From Hibiscus mutabilis (lineage: Eukaryota > Streptophyta > Magnoliopsida > Malvales > Malvaceae): DNA of 64,000 nt. Shown here one piece after another: positions 11,189-22,023 of the stretch. Location: the NCBI GenBank assembly GCA_019671005.1, contig CM033717.1:72585850-72649849 (forward strand). The letters run 5' to 3'. A model generated the notes under the pieces. It saw only the letters and a list, made by a program, of their open reading frames with translations. It was not told where the DNA came from and searched no databases. The position numbers and the translations under genes are program-made. Every line of letters begins with the position of its first letter. Position 1 is the first letter of the stretch.

Positions 11189-12234
11189 GCTTGTTGTATG
11201 CATTGCACTTGTAATTTGTATCAAATGTGAGTACATGACTAATTATTTATAGTCAACGCGTGATCACCCCAGAACAACTTCTCTAAGTTTCCAAATCCAT
11301 CCCTCGTGTGCCTCACAAAAAAAATGATTAGATTTTTGTTTTCCATATAAATACACCATCACCGTTTCAGCAACACTTCTTCTCGTTTAATTCTATATAG
11401 ATAGTTGTGCAAATCCTTTGGTAGAAAACCAACAATCTCAATTGAACCAGCTTCATTCACAAAATTTCGCATCATCTTACTTGGAGTAATTCTAGGGTGG
11501 TGCATGCTCTTAATCTTAATTTCATCTAACTCGCTAATTTTCCAAAATGACCTACAAAATTAATCATTGAAAAACATTAAATATATATATAAGCTAGAAG
11601 TTAGTATGTAACAATTTACTTATTGATGAATTACATACCTGATGTAAGCAACTTGTGTTGGTTGAACCATTTCATGGTTATGTTCAGCATGGAATTTAAC
11701 AACTTTTCAATATTGATACCATTCGTTAAATTTGAATATAATAAATGTTCCATATCTAACTTTGTTGGTATGTCTTTGTTCACGTTTTCTATGTGGAAAG
11801 TTAACCCACATTTTCTCTCTATATCCCTCCTTACGGCACGCCATTTTCTTTGCAACTATGTGATCACCATTTCAACTTTTCAGTGTCTGGTCGACTCGAA
11901 CTCCAAAACCTTTCACTTTTGCATAAGTATGATAAAATTCAATGCAATCATCTAAAGTCTTCCACTTCGGCATACTCATATCATTCTCATCGGACTCTTT
12001 TAATTCTTTCTCAATCTTGTCATATATACTCTCGTCAATGAAGTAGTCAAGGGTCTTATCATCATCTATATGTTTATCATCGTAAACAGGATAATCAGTT
12101 CGTTCTTTCTTAGTATAAATTTCACAATTCGATTCACTATTGTAAAGATCTTTATCCTGATTATGGTCATCTTCATCCTGATTATAACACGCGAACTATG
12201 TAGTTTGAATTTTGGCATCTTCATTATCAACCAT
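11189..12234 (-). pseudogene. FAR1-domain / MULE transposase-like pseudogene cut by Athila LTR
   Basis: Minus exon 1 (12234-11639) starts MVDNEDAKIQTT, has an acidic stretch (DEDDHNQDKD), then a FAR1 DNA-binding domain: FYHTYAKVKGFGVRV, KKMACRKEGYREK, RKREQRHTNK, KVVKFHAEHNHEM. A likely intron is 11638-11552 (GTATG..GTAG). Exon 2 (11551-11189) reads FWKISELDEIKIKSM, AGSIEIVGFLPKDLHNYL, then after frame loss NLEKLFW and VLTFDTNYKCNAYNK, the start of the MULE transposase domain. It ends exactly where the Athila LTR begins. There are at least three in-frame stops and a frame break, and a zinc-site Cys of the FAR1 domain is Tyr. It could be a host FRS gene relative, but the nearby Mutator terminal repeat favours a MULE transposase. 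Confidence 0.8.
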
Positions 12235-12360
12235 CTAAAAATATCTGTAATTTAACAAAATTAAAGAAAAAACATTATTATAATGGTAAATGACAAGAGA
12301 ATTGAATTTAACACAAAAATTCCAAATTCGGAAAGTAAATTGAACTTAACAAAAAATTCA

Positions 12361-12404
12361 TTATTTACGAACAAAGCATACTGATACGCTTTGTTCGTAA
12401 ATAA
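12361..12404. repeat. Perfect 17-bp inverted repeat with 10-nt loop
   Basis: TTATTTACGAACAAAGC at 12361-12377 is followed by a 10-base spacer and its exact reverse complement at 12388-12404. It lies between the transposase pseudogene start and a stretch rich in GTAC words (12418-12500, including CGTACTGGTACG and CGTACCAGTACG, which pair with each other). No function is assigned. Confidence 0.95.
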
Positions 12405-12920
12405 TTTCCAGTGGCCACTTTTCGTACTGGTACGCATTCAGTACCGGCACTGTATCGCCCGCGTATCAATACGCTTGAAACAACGTACCAGTACGGCTAT
12501 CAGTTTCAATTTGGGGATTTGGAGTCAAACTTGAGAATTAGGGTTCTAACATAAAAGTTAGGGTTTAATTCTGGTAATTGGGGTTCTAATTTGGGAACTA
12601 GGGTTCTATATTGGCCTAATTTAAAAATTATGGTTAAGGTGGTGGTTAGGATTTGGGAATTAGGGATCCAAAATTGAGGATATCGGTTTAAAGGGATGCC
12701 GGAACTGGGTGGCCGACTGGATGAGGATGCCAGCGAGTGGCCGGTGACGGCGACAACTGGCTGGAAAACCCGTAAATCGAAGTAAAATTAATTAGGGTTC
12801 GAATGGGGGAATTGGGGAAACATTAACTTGTTGCGCGAACGGTGGGGTACGGCGGTAGGGCTGAACTGTGGCCACGCAGGGACGACGGCATGGCAGCGAG
12901 AATGTGGCTGGTGGCTGGCG
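12405..12920 (-). other. 5' region of the Mutator-like element (leader of the transposase)
   Basis: This non-coding stretch lies between the transposase pseudogene and the terminal repeat. It holds GTAC-rich inverted words, degenerate TTAGGGTTCTAA-like text at 12538-12640, and an unusually GC-rich block at 12690-12925. By position it would be the promoter-proximal leader of the element, upstream of the transposase on the minus strand. This is inference from layout. Confidence 0.45.
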
Positions 12921-13169
12921 GCGGCGGCTTAATTTCAAAGGAAAAAAATTAAATTTTGTAATTTAGGGGTAGGTTTTTTGATCTAATTATGTTTAAAAGA
13001 TATTTAAAAAAATAATATATTTTAATTAATTTACATTTTAATTTTTAAATAATTTATAATTGTACGAGTCCTTTAAATTTTAAATCTTTATAAATTAAAT
13101 TAATGGTGCTCATCGGTGTTCATCGTTAGTGATGTTCATCGGTGCTCGTCGAGCATTGTAGAATTTTCC
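12921..13169. repeat. Long terminal inverted repeat of a Mutator-like element
   Basis: This block of about 250 bp starts GCGGCGGCTT and ends with GGTGCTCGTCGAGC and an AATTTTCC edge. It aligns almost throughout with 27740-27986, and in inverse orientation with 27182-27440, the two ends of the element at 27 kb. Shared words include TTTAGGGGTAG, AATAATTTATAATT and TCTTTATAAATTAAATTAAT. It lies upstream of the transposase pseudogene in that gene's orientation. Its partner repeat is not in the window, presumably beyond the Athila insertion. Confidence 0.75.
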
Positions 13170-15799
13170 TTAAGTGTTACAAGAACTTGATATTGGGATG
13201 CCTCTTAGAGTTTAATTTGTTTCACTTGTTATATCAAAATTTCAAACATTTAAATTTGTTTGTAAAAATTATATCTTATCTCGTTAAACTAACCGATAAA
13301 CCGATATAATAAAGGAAAAATCAGAAATGATTTGGTTTAGAATTTCATTGCTAGATGATGCATAGCACTAGAGTTTTGGAAAGATAAAAAGGGAAACCAG
13401 AATATTTACTCGAGCTACTATGTTTAAAAAAGACTTATCTTAAACTCAGATTTAGGGTCAAATCATGGATTTATTAGTCGACCCAATATTGGAATCATTA
13501 ATTAACCCCTCGTCACATGGAGGTAGCACATGACGAACGAATAAAAAATACATATTTTATATATATTTCTATGTCTGTTTTATAATTTATACACAAGTTT
13601 TATGGCTGTTTCAACCTATAATTCCGTTTTTAAATGCAAACTTAAAGTGAATATGAAAGTTTGAAATCCATTGGAGGCTTTAATATGAAAGTATGCAACA
13701 CTTTTCCAGTCCTTTTTAAATATAATTGGACTTCGGGCATTTATAAAAAAACTTTTTAAGAAAAAGTTATGGACAAACCTAACTGAACTTAGATTAACTA
13801 TTTGCGAATAATATACCTACTAAATCGAACTCATCTTCCCTTTTGTTTTAACCTAACTTTTTTCTGCCCCAATCCAAGCGTTGCAGTCTCTCTTTTGTCA
13901 TTTGTTTTGTTGGCCAATAGTTGGCAATTAATTTTAATATTAGTTGTTAATCACCGAAATTTATTATTTTTTTATCTTTTATATTTTTAATCTCTGCTCT
14001 TGTAAGATGCTTTTTTTGTTTTTTGTAGTTTGTTTCATCTGTCTTTTTAGTATGATTTCAGCATTCTTTAGCTGTCGTTTGGTGCTCGTACAAAGATCTT
14101 TACAATGCTAGGTTTTTATTATGATTCTGTCGGTGGTCATAGAAAGATATATCCACACTCGATTAATGATTGTTTGTCGATGAAATCATACCTGGGTAGC
14201 GAAGGAATATGGCTGCTAATTTGGTTCGTTCACCACTTTTTTTTACCCCGTAAAACATCTTGTTTGTATAGAGACAAGGAGATTCATGAATGCTTCTAGA
14301 TTTTAACGGTATGCTACTCTTTATAAAAGTATTTACTTTTCTTTGCACTTTATATTTTTATATGAGATTGGTGGACTAATCCTCATTATTCTCCCTTCTG
14401 GTTGTGTTATATTTGTAATATATTTCATGATTTTTTTAATAAAATTCAGACGATGATGTTCATCTTAAGAAGCATAGGTTCAAGCAGCTTTGTCCGTAAG
14501 ATGTGTTTCTGACTATTCAAGAATAATTATTTGATATATAATCTTTTATGAATCTAAGCATAATTTTAAAACTATATTTTAAATCGAATCGGATTTGAAT
14601 AAATATATATATATAATATCGACATGATATTATATGTAAGTTCAACCTAAAACCACATGGATCATGGAGGGTTCTACTTTAAAGCAGGCCAATAATGAAT
14701 AAGCAAAATGGTAAGAAAGTGTGAAAAAAAAGGTGAAAAGGGGTAGGTTGAAGCATGCTCTCCCATGAATGGAGGCTGATTGGATTGAGCCTCGAGGGAT
14801 ACGCACGCGTTGTTGGCATTGGGAGGCACAACCCCCAAAGGTTGTAGACCCCATTTTCTTCCCCCCTTCGGTCGCCTGCTCTTTCTCCACATCCACACTA
14901 CCTTTGCCATCAATCCCCATCTCAAATACAAACCATCTATCCTATCCTATCCTATCCTATCCAATGTTTTATTTTTTTAACATTCAGTTCATTGTTTGAT
15001 TAATTTAGATTAAGTATTGTAGAAATTTTTTTATTAGATAATTATTTCAACCTAATTTATTAGGTTCATAATATTATAATTCGAATCTCATTAAACATAG
15101 TGATCGTTAATTATTCTATGTTATATTCCTATCCCATTTTAAAACCCCTTTTTCACCTTATTCACTCTTTGTTTCTTTGTTAAAGAAGTTGAATATCTAC
15201 TTTGTATCAATATCGTAATGATCGAATGCTAAAAAAATTAAGAAGATATAAGTTTTAGATTTTGTAAACAATCTGTTTGTGGTCCAACTTAATTTAATTT
15301 TAACCTTATCCACACGATAACACATGTAACCCATGTACCAATGGGTTTTTTTTTAATATATTGATTACATGATAGTTTCTGTTCATATTTTTTTTAATCA
15401 TTTGACAATACACATATCTTGTACACCAGGTGCTCGAACTTTGGCTTTCTAGTATGAATACCATCATATTTTTTACTGAAATCACTCGTTAAATTCTAAT
15501 GTGTCTTTTCTAAATAGGTAAATTTCATCCATCATCCACTACTTTTTTATCAAGGTTTTATCTTAATCGGTCACTCTTAAAAGCCAAATTTATCATCCAT
15601 GTTACCATTTTTTTTTCCTTTAGTGAACTGTTAAAAATTGAGATGAATAGCATGTAATCTTTAAACTTGACTTTTTTCTAACTTGATCCCCAATCATTTA
15701 TTCTCAATCATACATCAAATTAGTTGCTTGATGCAGTGATTAATGCTTCTCTGATGTGGGTTTTAGAGCAGAATTGAATTCCAGCAAGTTAAAAATTGT
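13170..15799. other. Intergenic DNA, no supported gene
   Basis: AT-rich sequence. The only clear item is a (CTATC)n microsatellite at about 14937-14962. Short open frames around 14100-14350 and 14640-14930 show no recognisable domain and are best treated as chance. Around 15000-15100 a degenerate repeated motif (GATTAATTTAGATTAAGTATTGTAG) recurs in similar form near 56745 and 58835. Confidence 0.5.
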
Positions 15800-16111
15800 T
15801 TTTTTAATTTAAGACTAGTTTAGAATAAAAGTCATAATTTAGTAAGAAAAAACAGATTCGAAGGTAGAAACTGTATAAACACGGAACATTACAATAGGTC
15901 CGCCATTGTAGCAAACCAAACACAAACCTTTCCTTCCTGCCCTTACAACAGAAAAAGTAAAACAAGGCAAGAAAAATTGTACCACACAACAGAAAATGCT
16001 GACCCTATCTAACAAAGTTTAAACTAATTACTTCTCCTTTTCCCGCATGATCCACATTGTCCATTTCATTTAAAAACTGAACCTTAGAGCTTTCGAGCAT
16101 TGTCCCGGTTT
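15800..16111 (-). other. Probable 3' UTR of the H+-ATPase gene
   Basis: This is the sequence just downstream of the H+-ATPase stop codon on the minus strand. It is moderately less AT-rich than the DNA further left, and no other gene is visible. The transcript end cannot be placed from sequence. No clear AATAAA was identified on the minus strand here. Confidence 0.4.
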
Positions 16112-19100
16112 CTAAACGGTATAGTGCTGCTGGATTGTATCAATGTCCAGTCCTTTCAGCTTCACCACCGACTCGACATGCCCTTTGAGGGTGTGAAGCT
16201 CTCGAAGCCTGTAATAACCAAAGCAGACAAGAGAAAGATGAACAGTTTCAGCTATTACTTGTAGTTAAAGAAACCTTTCGTGTGGCAGTTTGTGAATTCT
16301 TAGGGGAAAAGTAACTGAATGTGTACCTTGCAACCTCGGCTCGTCTCTTCGCCTGCTCAGCAATCTCGGACAGCTCTCTATAGCTGCTCTTCTCGTTGAA
16401 GAGGTTCGTAGTTTCGGGTGGTTGAAGTCCGTGCAATGTTCTTTGAGCATGAGCCCATTGAGCTTCCCTCTCTTCCTTTCCATAGTCTTTCTTGGTGGTG
16501 AATGCAGTCTGTATTTACCAGTGCCAGTTTAGTAAACCAACAACTTATTGCAAAACATTTTAGACTAATTGTTGTATTTATAGTTATATACCTTATTTTC
16601 GAGCAAGTTGAGCCAAGCTTTTCCACTTAAGATGTAACGAATGGCGAACTTCATTAGATCGAGTGGAATGTAAAAAACAATATTGTAAAGCCATATGACA
16701 CCAGCCCATCCCCAACCGATTCCTTTAATCCTCGCGAATCCCCAGTTTGCGTATACAGCAATCACAGTAGCAACCTAACCGAGGCAATGGAGTCGATCAG
16801 CTTAGTGTAAGATGCATATTCTAGTTGCACATTGAAATCTGATGACAAGAAAAGAAGCAAATCCTTACCAACTGTGCAAGAACGAATGCTGTGACCAGCA
16901 GCATTCCAGGACGCTCGACATAAGACCAGCCACGTGATCTGGTCACAAAAATCAGGGCCTGGCTCACGATACTCACTTGTAAATATAAAGCAGCCATCAT
17001 TTCATGCTCCCTTCCTTTTAGAGACCTAACACCGAATGTGTCCTGCAGTCATGGGTAGAAACTGTTAAAAGACTAATCCGACAGTTTTTCAAAGCTTGCA
17101 AATTTTCAGCAGAACCTACCGCAAAGAAGTCTGTATCATGCATAGCCCAGAAGAATACAACGGTCATCAGAGCCAAGTAGCCTCCTAGCACGATCCCGGT
17201 GGCGAAAATTTCCTTCAGTTTCCAGCTATCAGGCAAGGGAGATGGCTTTACTCTATCCTTTGAGATTGTCATAATAGTTCCTGAGTAATGATCCAATTGA
17301 TTAATGTTAAATACTTTGTTTCAAGCCAGTTAATGTAATCTCAAGTTAATAAAATCTCACCATCATTTAGAATAGCAATGATCAAAACCATGAACGGAGA
17401 AAAGTCAAATTTCCAGATGAGAGCAATAAACAAAAATCCGAACTACAAAAAAACAGAAATAAAACAGTTCACATGTATGAATCAACAATATCTGAAGATT
17501 GAAGTTTTAAAAAATTATTTCCTATAAAATAAAATGATTACATTGTTATGTACTTACCACGATACGGATTGTGATGGAGACAGCATAGATCTGAGAAAGC
17601 GAAGAAAGCAAAGTCATGCACTGCAAAATATAGCATGTAAATTCTTAGACTATGTTTAAGAGAAGAGAGTAAATTACAGTGTAGTTCTTCATCCTTTGGA
17701 AAATAGCTCTGCTAGTTAACACTGCACTGATAATAACACTCAATCCAGGTTCGGTAAGAACAATGTCTGAAGCACTTCGTGCGGCATCTGTCGCATCAGC
17801 CACGGCAATACCAATATCTGCCTTCTTTAAAGCAGGAGCATCGTTAACACCATCTCCAGTCATTCCACAAATGTGCTTCCTCTCTTGCAACTTCTTGACA
17901 ATTTCGTATTTGTGCTCTACAAAAAGTGTGTCGTAAATTGGTGTTAATAAAATAAACGAAGATGGAATATAAGAATTACTTGCTTGTGATTAGCCAAGAT
18001 GCCAAAACCAGTTACCTGGAAACACGCCGGCAAAACCATCTGCCTTCTCGATCAACTCTTCGACAGGAAGGGCAGCTATGTTTGCATCCTTGTCTTGACC
18101 CAGCAAAGAAGCAGATGGGTACATGTTTGTGCCCATTCCAAGTCGGCGTCCAGTTTCCTTTGCAATGGCAAGTTGATCACCTGGACATGATACAAAAGCA
18201 TTAAGTGAACGATTGCGGCAAAGAATGAAGCACTACTGATAGAATTGTGCATAGGTGAACTCATAAAAGAACTCAATTACCTGTGATCATCTTGACATTG
18301 ACACCAAGATTAAGAGCTCTGCGAATGGTTTCGGCACTGTCATGCCTTGGAGGATCAAACAGAGGCAACAAGCCTACAAATTGCCATGGAGTGCCAGCAC
18401 TTTCTTTTGTTTTTTCTGGCACTTGCTGTCGAAATATGGCAAACGAGCATTGATAAGGGAACTTTCCGATATTACGATAAAAAATAGTGGTTAGAACAAC
18501 ATGAGTTTCAGGAAAATAAAAATAAAACCTGTCTTGCAACAGCTAATGACCGAAGCCCACGCTCGGCATACTTTTCTATTATAGAATGAACCTTCCTCTT
18601 AAGATCTTCTCTGGCATTGCAAAGGGACAAGATCTGCCAACAGATACGAAATAATAGTGATGTAAGACCTCATACGTTTTCCTATACTATCAGTTGAAAC
18701 TTAACAACAAGTACCTGTTCCGGAGCACCTTTGCTTGCTCGGTGCCAGTTTCCGTTGGAATCAATGTAAGTCAATGCAGTTCTTTTGTCCACAGGATTGA
18801 ACGGTAAGAAATGGACCTCTCTGATACCAGCTCTTGCCTGCATGGATATCGGATCAAACAGAAATACTCATGTAAGAGCCATTTCCCCTTGGCATGGAAA
18901 TAGAAAATAGAAGAAATCGATATACCTCCTTAGGATCGGCAAGCATTCCAACCATGGCGGCATCAATGGCATCTTGATTTTCAGTTCTAGAGGCCCTTGC
19001 GGCTAGCAGGACAACGTGATCCTTTTCCACATCCTTTACAAACACCTCAATCAAGTTTTTATCAACACTAAGCTTGTTGAGTGTTAGTGTTCCAGTCTTA

Positions 19101-21741
19101 TCACTGCAAAGGACATCCATGCCGGCCATCTCTTCGATGGCAGTCATACGCTTGGTGATGGCACCCTGCTGAGACAGCCTGTGGGATCCAATGGCCATGG
19201 TCACGGACAAAACGGTAGGCATGGCAATAGGAATACCACCAATCAACAGAACCAAAAGATTATCGATTCCATCCCTGTACTTGCGGTGCTGAATGGGGTA
19301 CATGACTATGATCTCGACCAACATACCGACCGCAATCGAACAAATACAAAAGTTTCCAATAGCAGTGAGCACCTTTTGGAAATGTCCCACTTGGTTGGTG
19401 CTATCCACAAGATGTGCTGCCTTCCCAAAGAAGGTATGAACACCGGTGGCAATAACAACAGCTTCGATTTCACCCTGCTTGCAAGTCGAACCCGAGAAGA
19501 CTTCATCCCCGGGATTCTTGGTCACAGGCAACGACTCCCCTGTCAGTGCAGACTGATCAATCTTCAAGGGATCACCTTCAAGAAGACGAGCATCGGCAGG
19601 GACGATATCTCCCAATTTAATACTAATGATGTCTCCAGGAACAAGAATTGCTGCTTCTTCCTCACTCCACTTGCCATCCCTAAGGACCTACATTTTATCA
19701 CCATATAAATCCGCAATCAATGTCATTATATTCGAAAACCAACAGTCATCAGATTATCCACCATGTGCATAAATATATGTAACATGTCAAAGACATCTAG
19801 CTAAGTGTACTAACAAATCTCAAATGTTTACCTTTGTTTTTGGAGCAAGACCAGCCATAAGAGCAGCTGCAGCGTTTCCGGCATTGTTTTCTTCAATGAA
19901 ACTTATGGTAGAGTTAATCACCAACAAACAAATGATACCGACAAAGTCTTGCCAATCCGGGGGCTTTCCGGCACCGTTATCCAAAGCAATGGCCATAATA
20001 GCCGCTGCTTCCATGACCCATGAGAGGGGATTCCACATGAACCCCAAAAACTTGAGAATTTTACTTTCCTGTTCATTTAAAAAATATAATATTCCAAATT
20101 ATGAGCTATCAAAGATTATGTATTGACTACCATTGATTATAAAAAAAGCAGACCTTTTTCTCTTCTAGCTTGTTGGGTCCAAAAATCTGAAGCCGGTTGG
20201 CTCCCTCCTCCGAACTCAATCCTTCTCTGGTACATTTCAGCTGCTCAAACACTTCCTCGATTGGGATTTTCTCCTACAATCACCGTAAAATATTTTGATA
20301 AAATGCTTGCCTTTCCTTCAAGTTTTAGTCTTTATGATTCGATCCCGAACCCGGACAATTCTTACTTAGTTTTGAGAGAGAAAAAAACATTTTTTATATT
20401 TTACTGAAAGAATAAACAGAAAGTAGTTTAATTTTCCAATTATTCTGAATTCTGGCCATTTTTTTTCCTTTTTAATCTCGATATGTTCATAAGATAGAGC
20501 TTTGAATATGATATCGTCCAAGTTTTCTGCAGATATGGCTAGTTTTTTAATTTAAAACGTGTATTTCTATGCGGCAGACAAGCTGATTAGGGCGAGTAGA
20601 CCGAGTCAACTCGTAACTCAGTTGGGTGTGAATCGGGGGACTAGGGATGCTACCCTAAAAGTGTTGACTAGAGCCGTTACTACAAGACCAAAAAGTGTCT
20701 CATCGTAGATAGGGACAGACAGTTCCCATTTTTTCACCACACGTGATTGGTGAGTGTAATCCACGCGCCTACCCACGTGCAGTTCTACATAATTAGAATA
20801 TATGTTTAAATATAATAGACTGTCCAAAACTCCGACCGTACACTGTATAATACTCGTGGTAAAAGAAAACTATACCAATTGTGAAAATATTTTAATTTCA
20901 CCTAAAAGTATAAAAAATAAAACAAATGGTATTTTTTAACTATAATTTCTGACCTATTGACTAATTAATTCATATTAAATTTTACAGAGGCTTATTATGA
21001 TATGGTTCTCTCAATTCAATTTTTTTTATTTACAAAATTAAAATTTAAAATTTAAATCTTACTTAAAAAATTTAACGACTCATCTAATTAGATCAACTGA
21101 TTGTTGTTAGTAAGATTATTATTTTAAATACCGTTGGTGAAATATTTTTACAAGCTGCGTTGTAGTGATATCACGTGTTATTATTTAACTTTTAATTATT
21201 TAATATATAAAATAAAGAGAATAAATAAATGCAAAGGTACCACGGAAAGTACATGAAATTCCCCCAAAAAACAATTGTTTTTATTGAAATTTGCAAAAAC
21301 TGTCACTCCCCCTGTTCTGTCCATCTTCCTTTTCACATGTTTAGATCCTTTTTTCCGGGAGAGAAAAAAAGCTTGTTTGGCCAGAGAGAAAATTTCGTAA
21401 ACTACTTTGGATCACTTTAATTCAAGGGTGAAATTTTATGAAAGAAAACTGCCATAGCCTTTGACTAAAACAGATAGAAACAGAGAAACAAACCAAAAAA
21501 CGTAAAGATTCATTCTTTCATTATCAAAAACATTTCTTAGCTAAAATGAAAAGATAAAAGCTTGGCAAAAACAGCAGAAGATTTGAGATAACCGAGTAAA
21601 AACCCAGACTTTTTTCTTTTCTTTTCTTTTCTTATGAAGAACAGAAAATCACAGAAAGTAAATAGAAAAGAAACGAATATATACCAGATCAACAGTCTCG
21701 TTCTTGATCTCCTCAAGACTGATAGCTTTGTCGCCGCCCAT
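16112..21741 (-). CDS. PMA4: Plasma membrane H+-ATPase (P3A-type proton pump), subfamily II
   Basis: The pump exports protons from the cytosol using ATP, energising the plasma membrane. Sixteen minus-strand exons with GT..AG introns join in frame: 21741-21685, 20273-20154, 20068-19832, 19687-18926, 18837-18715, 18633-18529, 18425-18281, 18180-18016, 17916-17678, 17590-17558, 17442-17361, 17280-17120, 17042-16869, 16774-16592, 16508-16327, 16208-16112. They total 2865 nt, giving 954 residues, the normal family length. Visible motifs are TGES near 187-190, CSDKTGTLT with the phosphorylated Asp near 334, GDGVNDAP near 590, and the C-terminal HYTV whose penultimate Thr is the known phospho-site for 14-3-3 binding. 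The start MGGDKAISLEEIKNETVDL and the whole sequence are closest to PMA4/AHA4/AHA11. The symbol is by resemblance to tobacco PMA4. Intron 1 is about 1.4 kb and exon 10 only 33 nt. The gene appears intact. Confidence 0.97.
20274..21684 (-). other. Long first intron of the H+-ATPase gene
   Basis: 1411 bp between codons 19 and 20, far longer than the other introns. It contains two CACGTG G-box cores, near 20741 and 20774, and a pentanucleotide pyrimidine tract (TTTTC)n at about 21611-21632 close to the 5' splice site. First introns of plant housekeeping genes can enhance expression. Whether this one does is not shown here. Confidence 0.7.
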
Positions 21742-21848
21742 TTTCTTTGTTTCTTCGCTCAGCCAACCACCGGCGGCAGCAACAACAGCAGAAGCTTAAT
21801 TAAACGAAATAGTAAACAAAATCCAAACCAAAAGCTATTAAAAATCTC

Positions 21849-21911
21849 TTAAAAGTTCACGGAATGGAATATGAAGGAAACTGGGTTTGATGTTACGAAG
21901 TTGAAGGCCAT
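21849..21911 (-). CDS. Upstream ORF (20 codons) in the H+-ATPase 5' leader
   Basis: On the minus strand an ATG at 21911 reads MAFNFVTSNPVSFIFHSVNF and stops with TAA at 21849, about 107 nt before the pump start codon at 21741. It lies between the TATA-like box (22004-22014) and the main start, so it should be in the leader if transcription begins near 21975. Short upstream ORFs are known in tobacco PMA1 and PMA3 leaders. A regulatory role here is inferred. Confidence 0.5.
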   Translation of the reverse strand: MAFNFVTSNPVSFIFHSVNF

Positions 21912-22003
21912 TGAGAATCGTAAAGTTTGGATTTTGGCTAAGGATTTGAGAGGCCAAATGACTCTTGTTTTTACTCTCTGCAGGAGACTGAAATGCCTCG
22001 GCT

Positions 22004-22014
22004 TTTATATATAA
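22004..22014 (-). promoter_or_regulatory. Candidate TATA box of the H+-ATPase gene
   Basis: The minus strand reads CTTATATATAAAAG about 265 nt upstream of the start codon, the best TATA match in the upstream region. It predicts transcription starting around 21975 and a leader of about 230 nt. No other core element was checked. Confidence 0.5.
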
Positions 22015-22023
22015 GCTCTTCAT

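Noticed and set aside
12538..12640. Possible interstitial telomere repeat (TTAGGGTT)
   Set aside because: Units are irregular (GGGTTCTAA, GGGTTTAAT) and not the plant TTTAGGG array. Likely chance in the leader of the Mutator-like element.
14642..14931. Overlapping minus-strand frames of 85-92 codons
   Set aside because: No recognisable domain, two competing frames, no splice context, and adjacent to simple sequence. Treated as chance.
19181..19708. 175-codon plus-strand frame
   Set aside because: Antisense shadow of exon 4 of the H+-ATPase gene.
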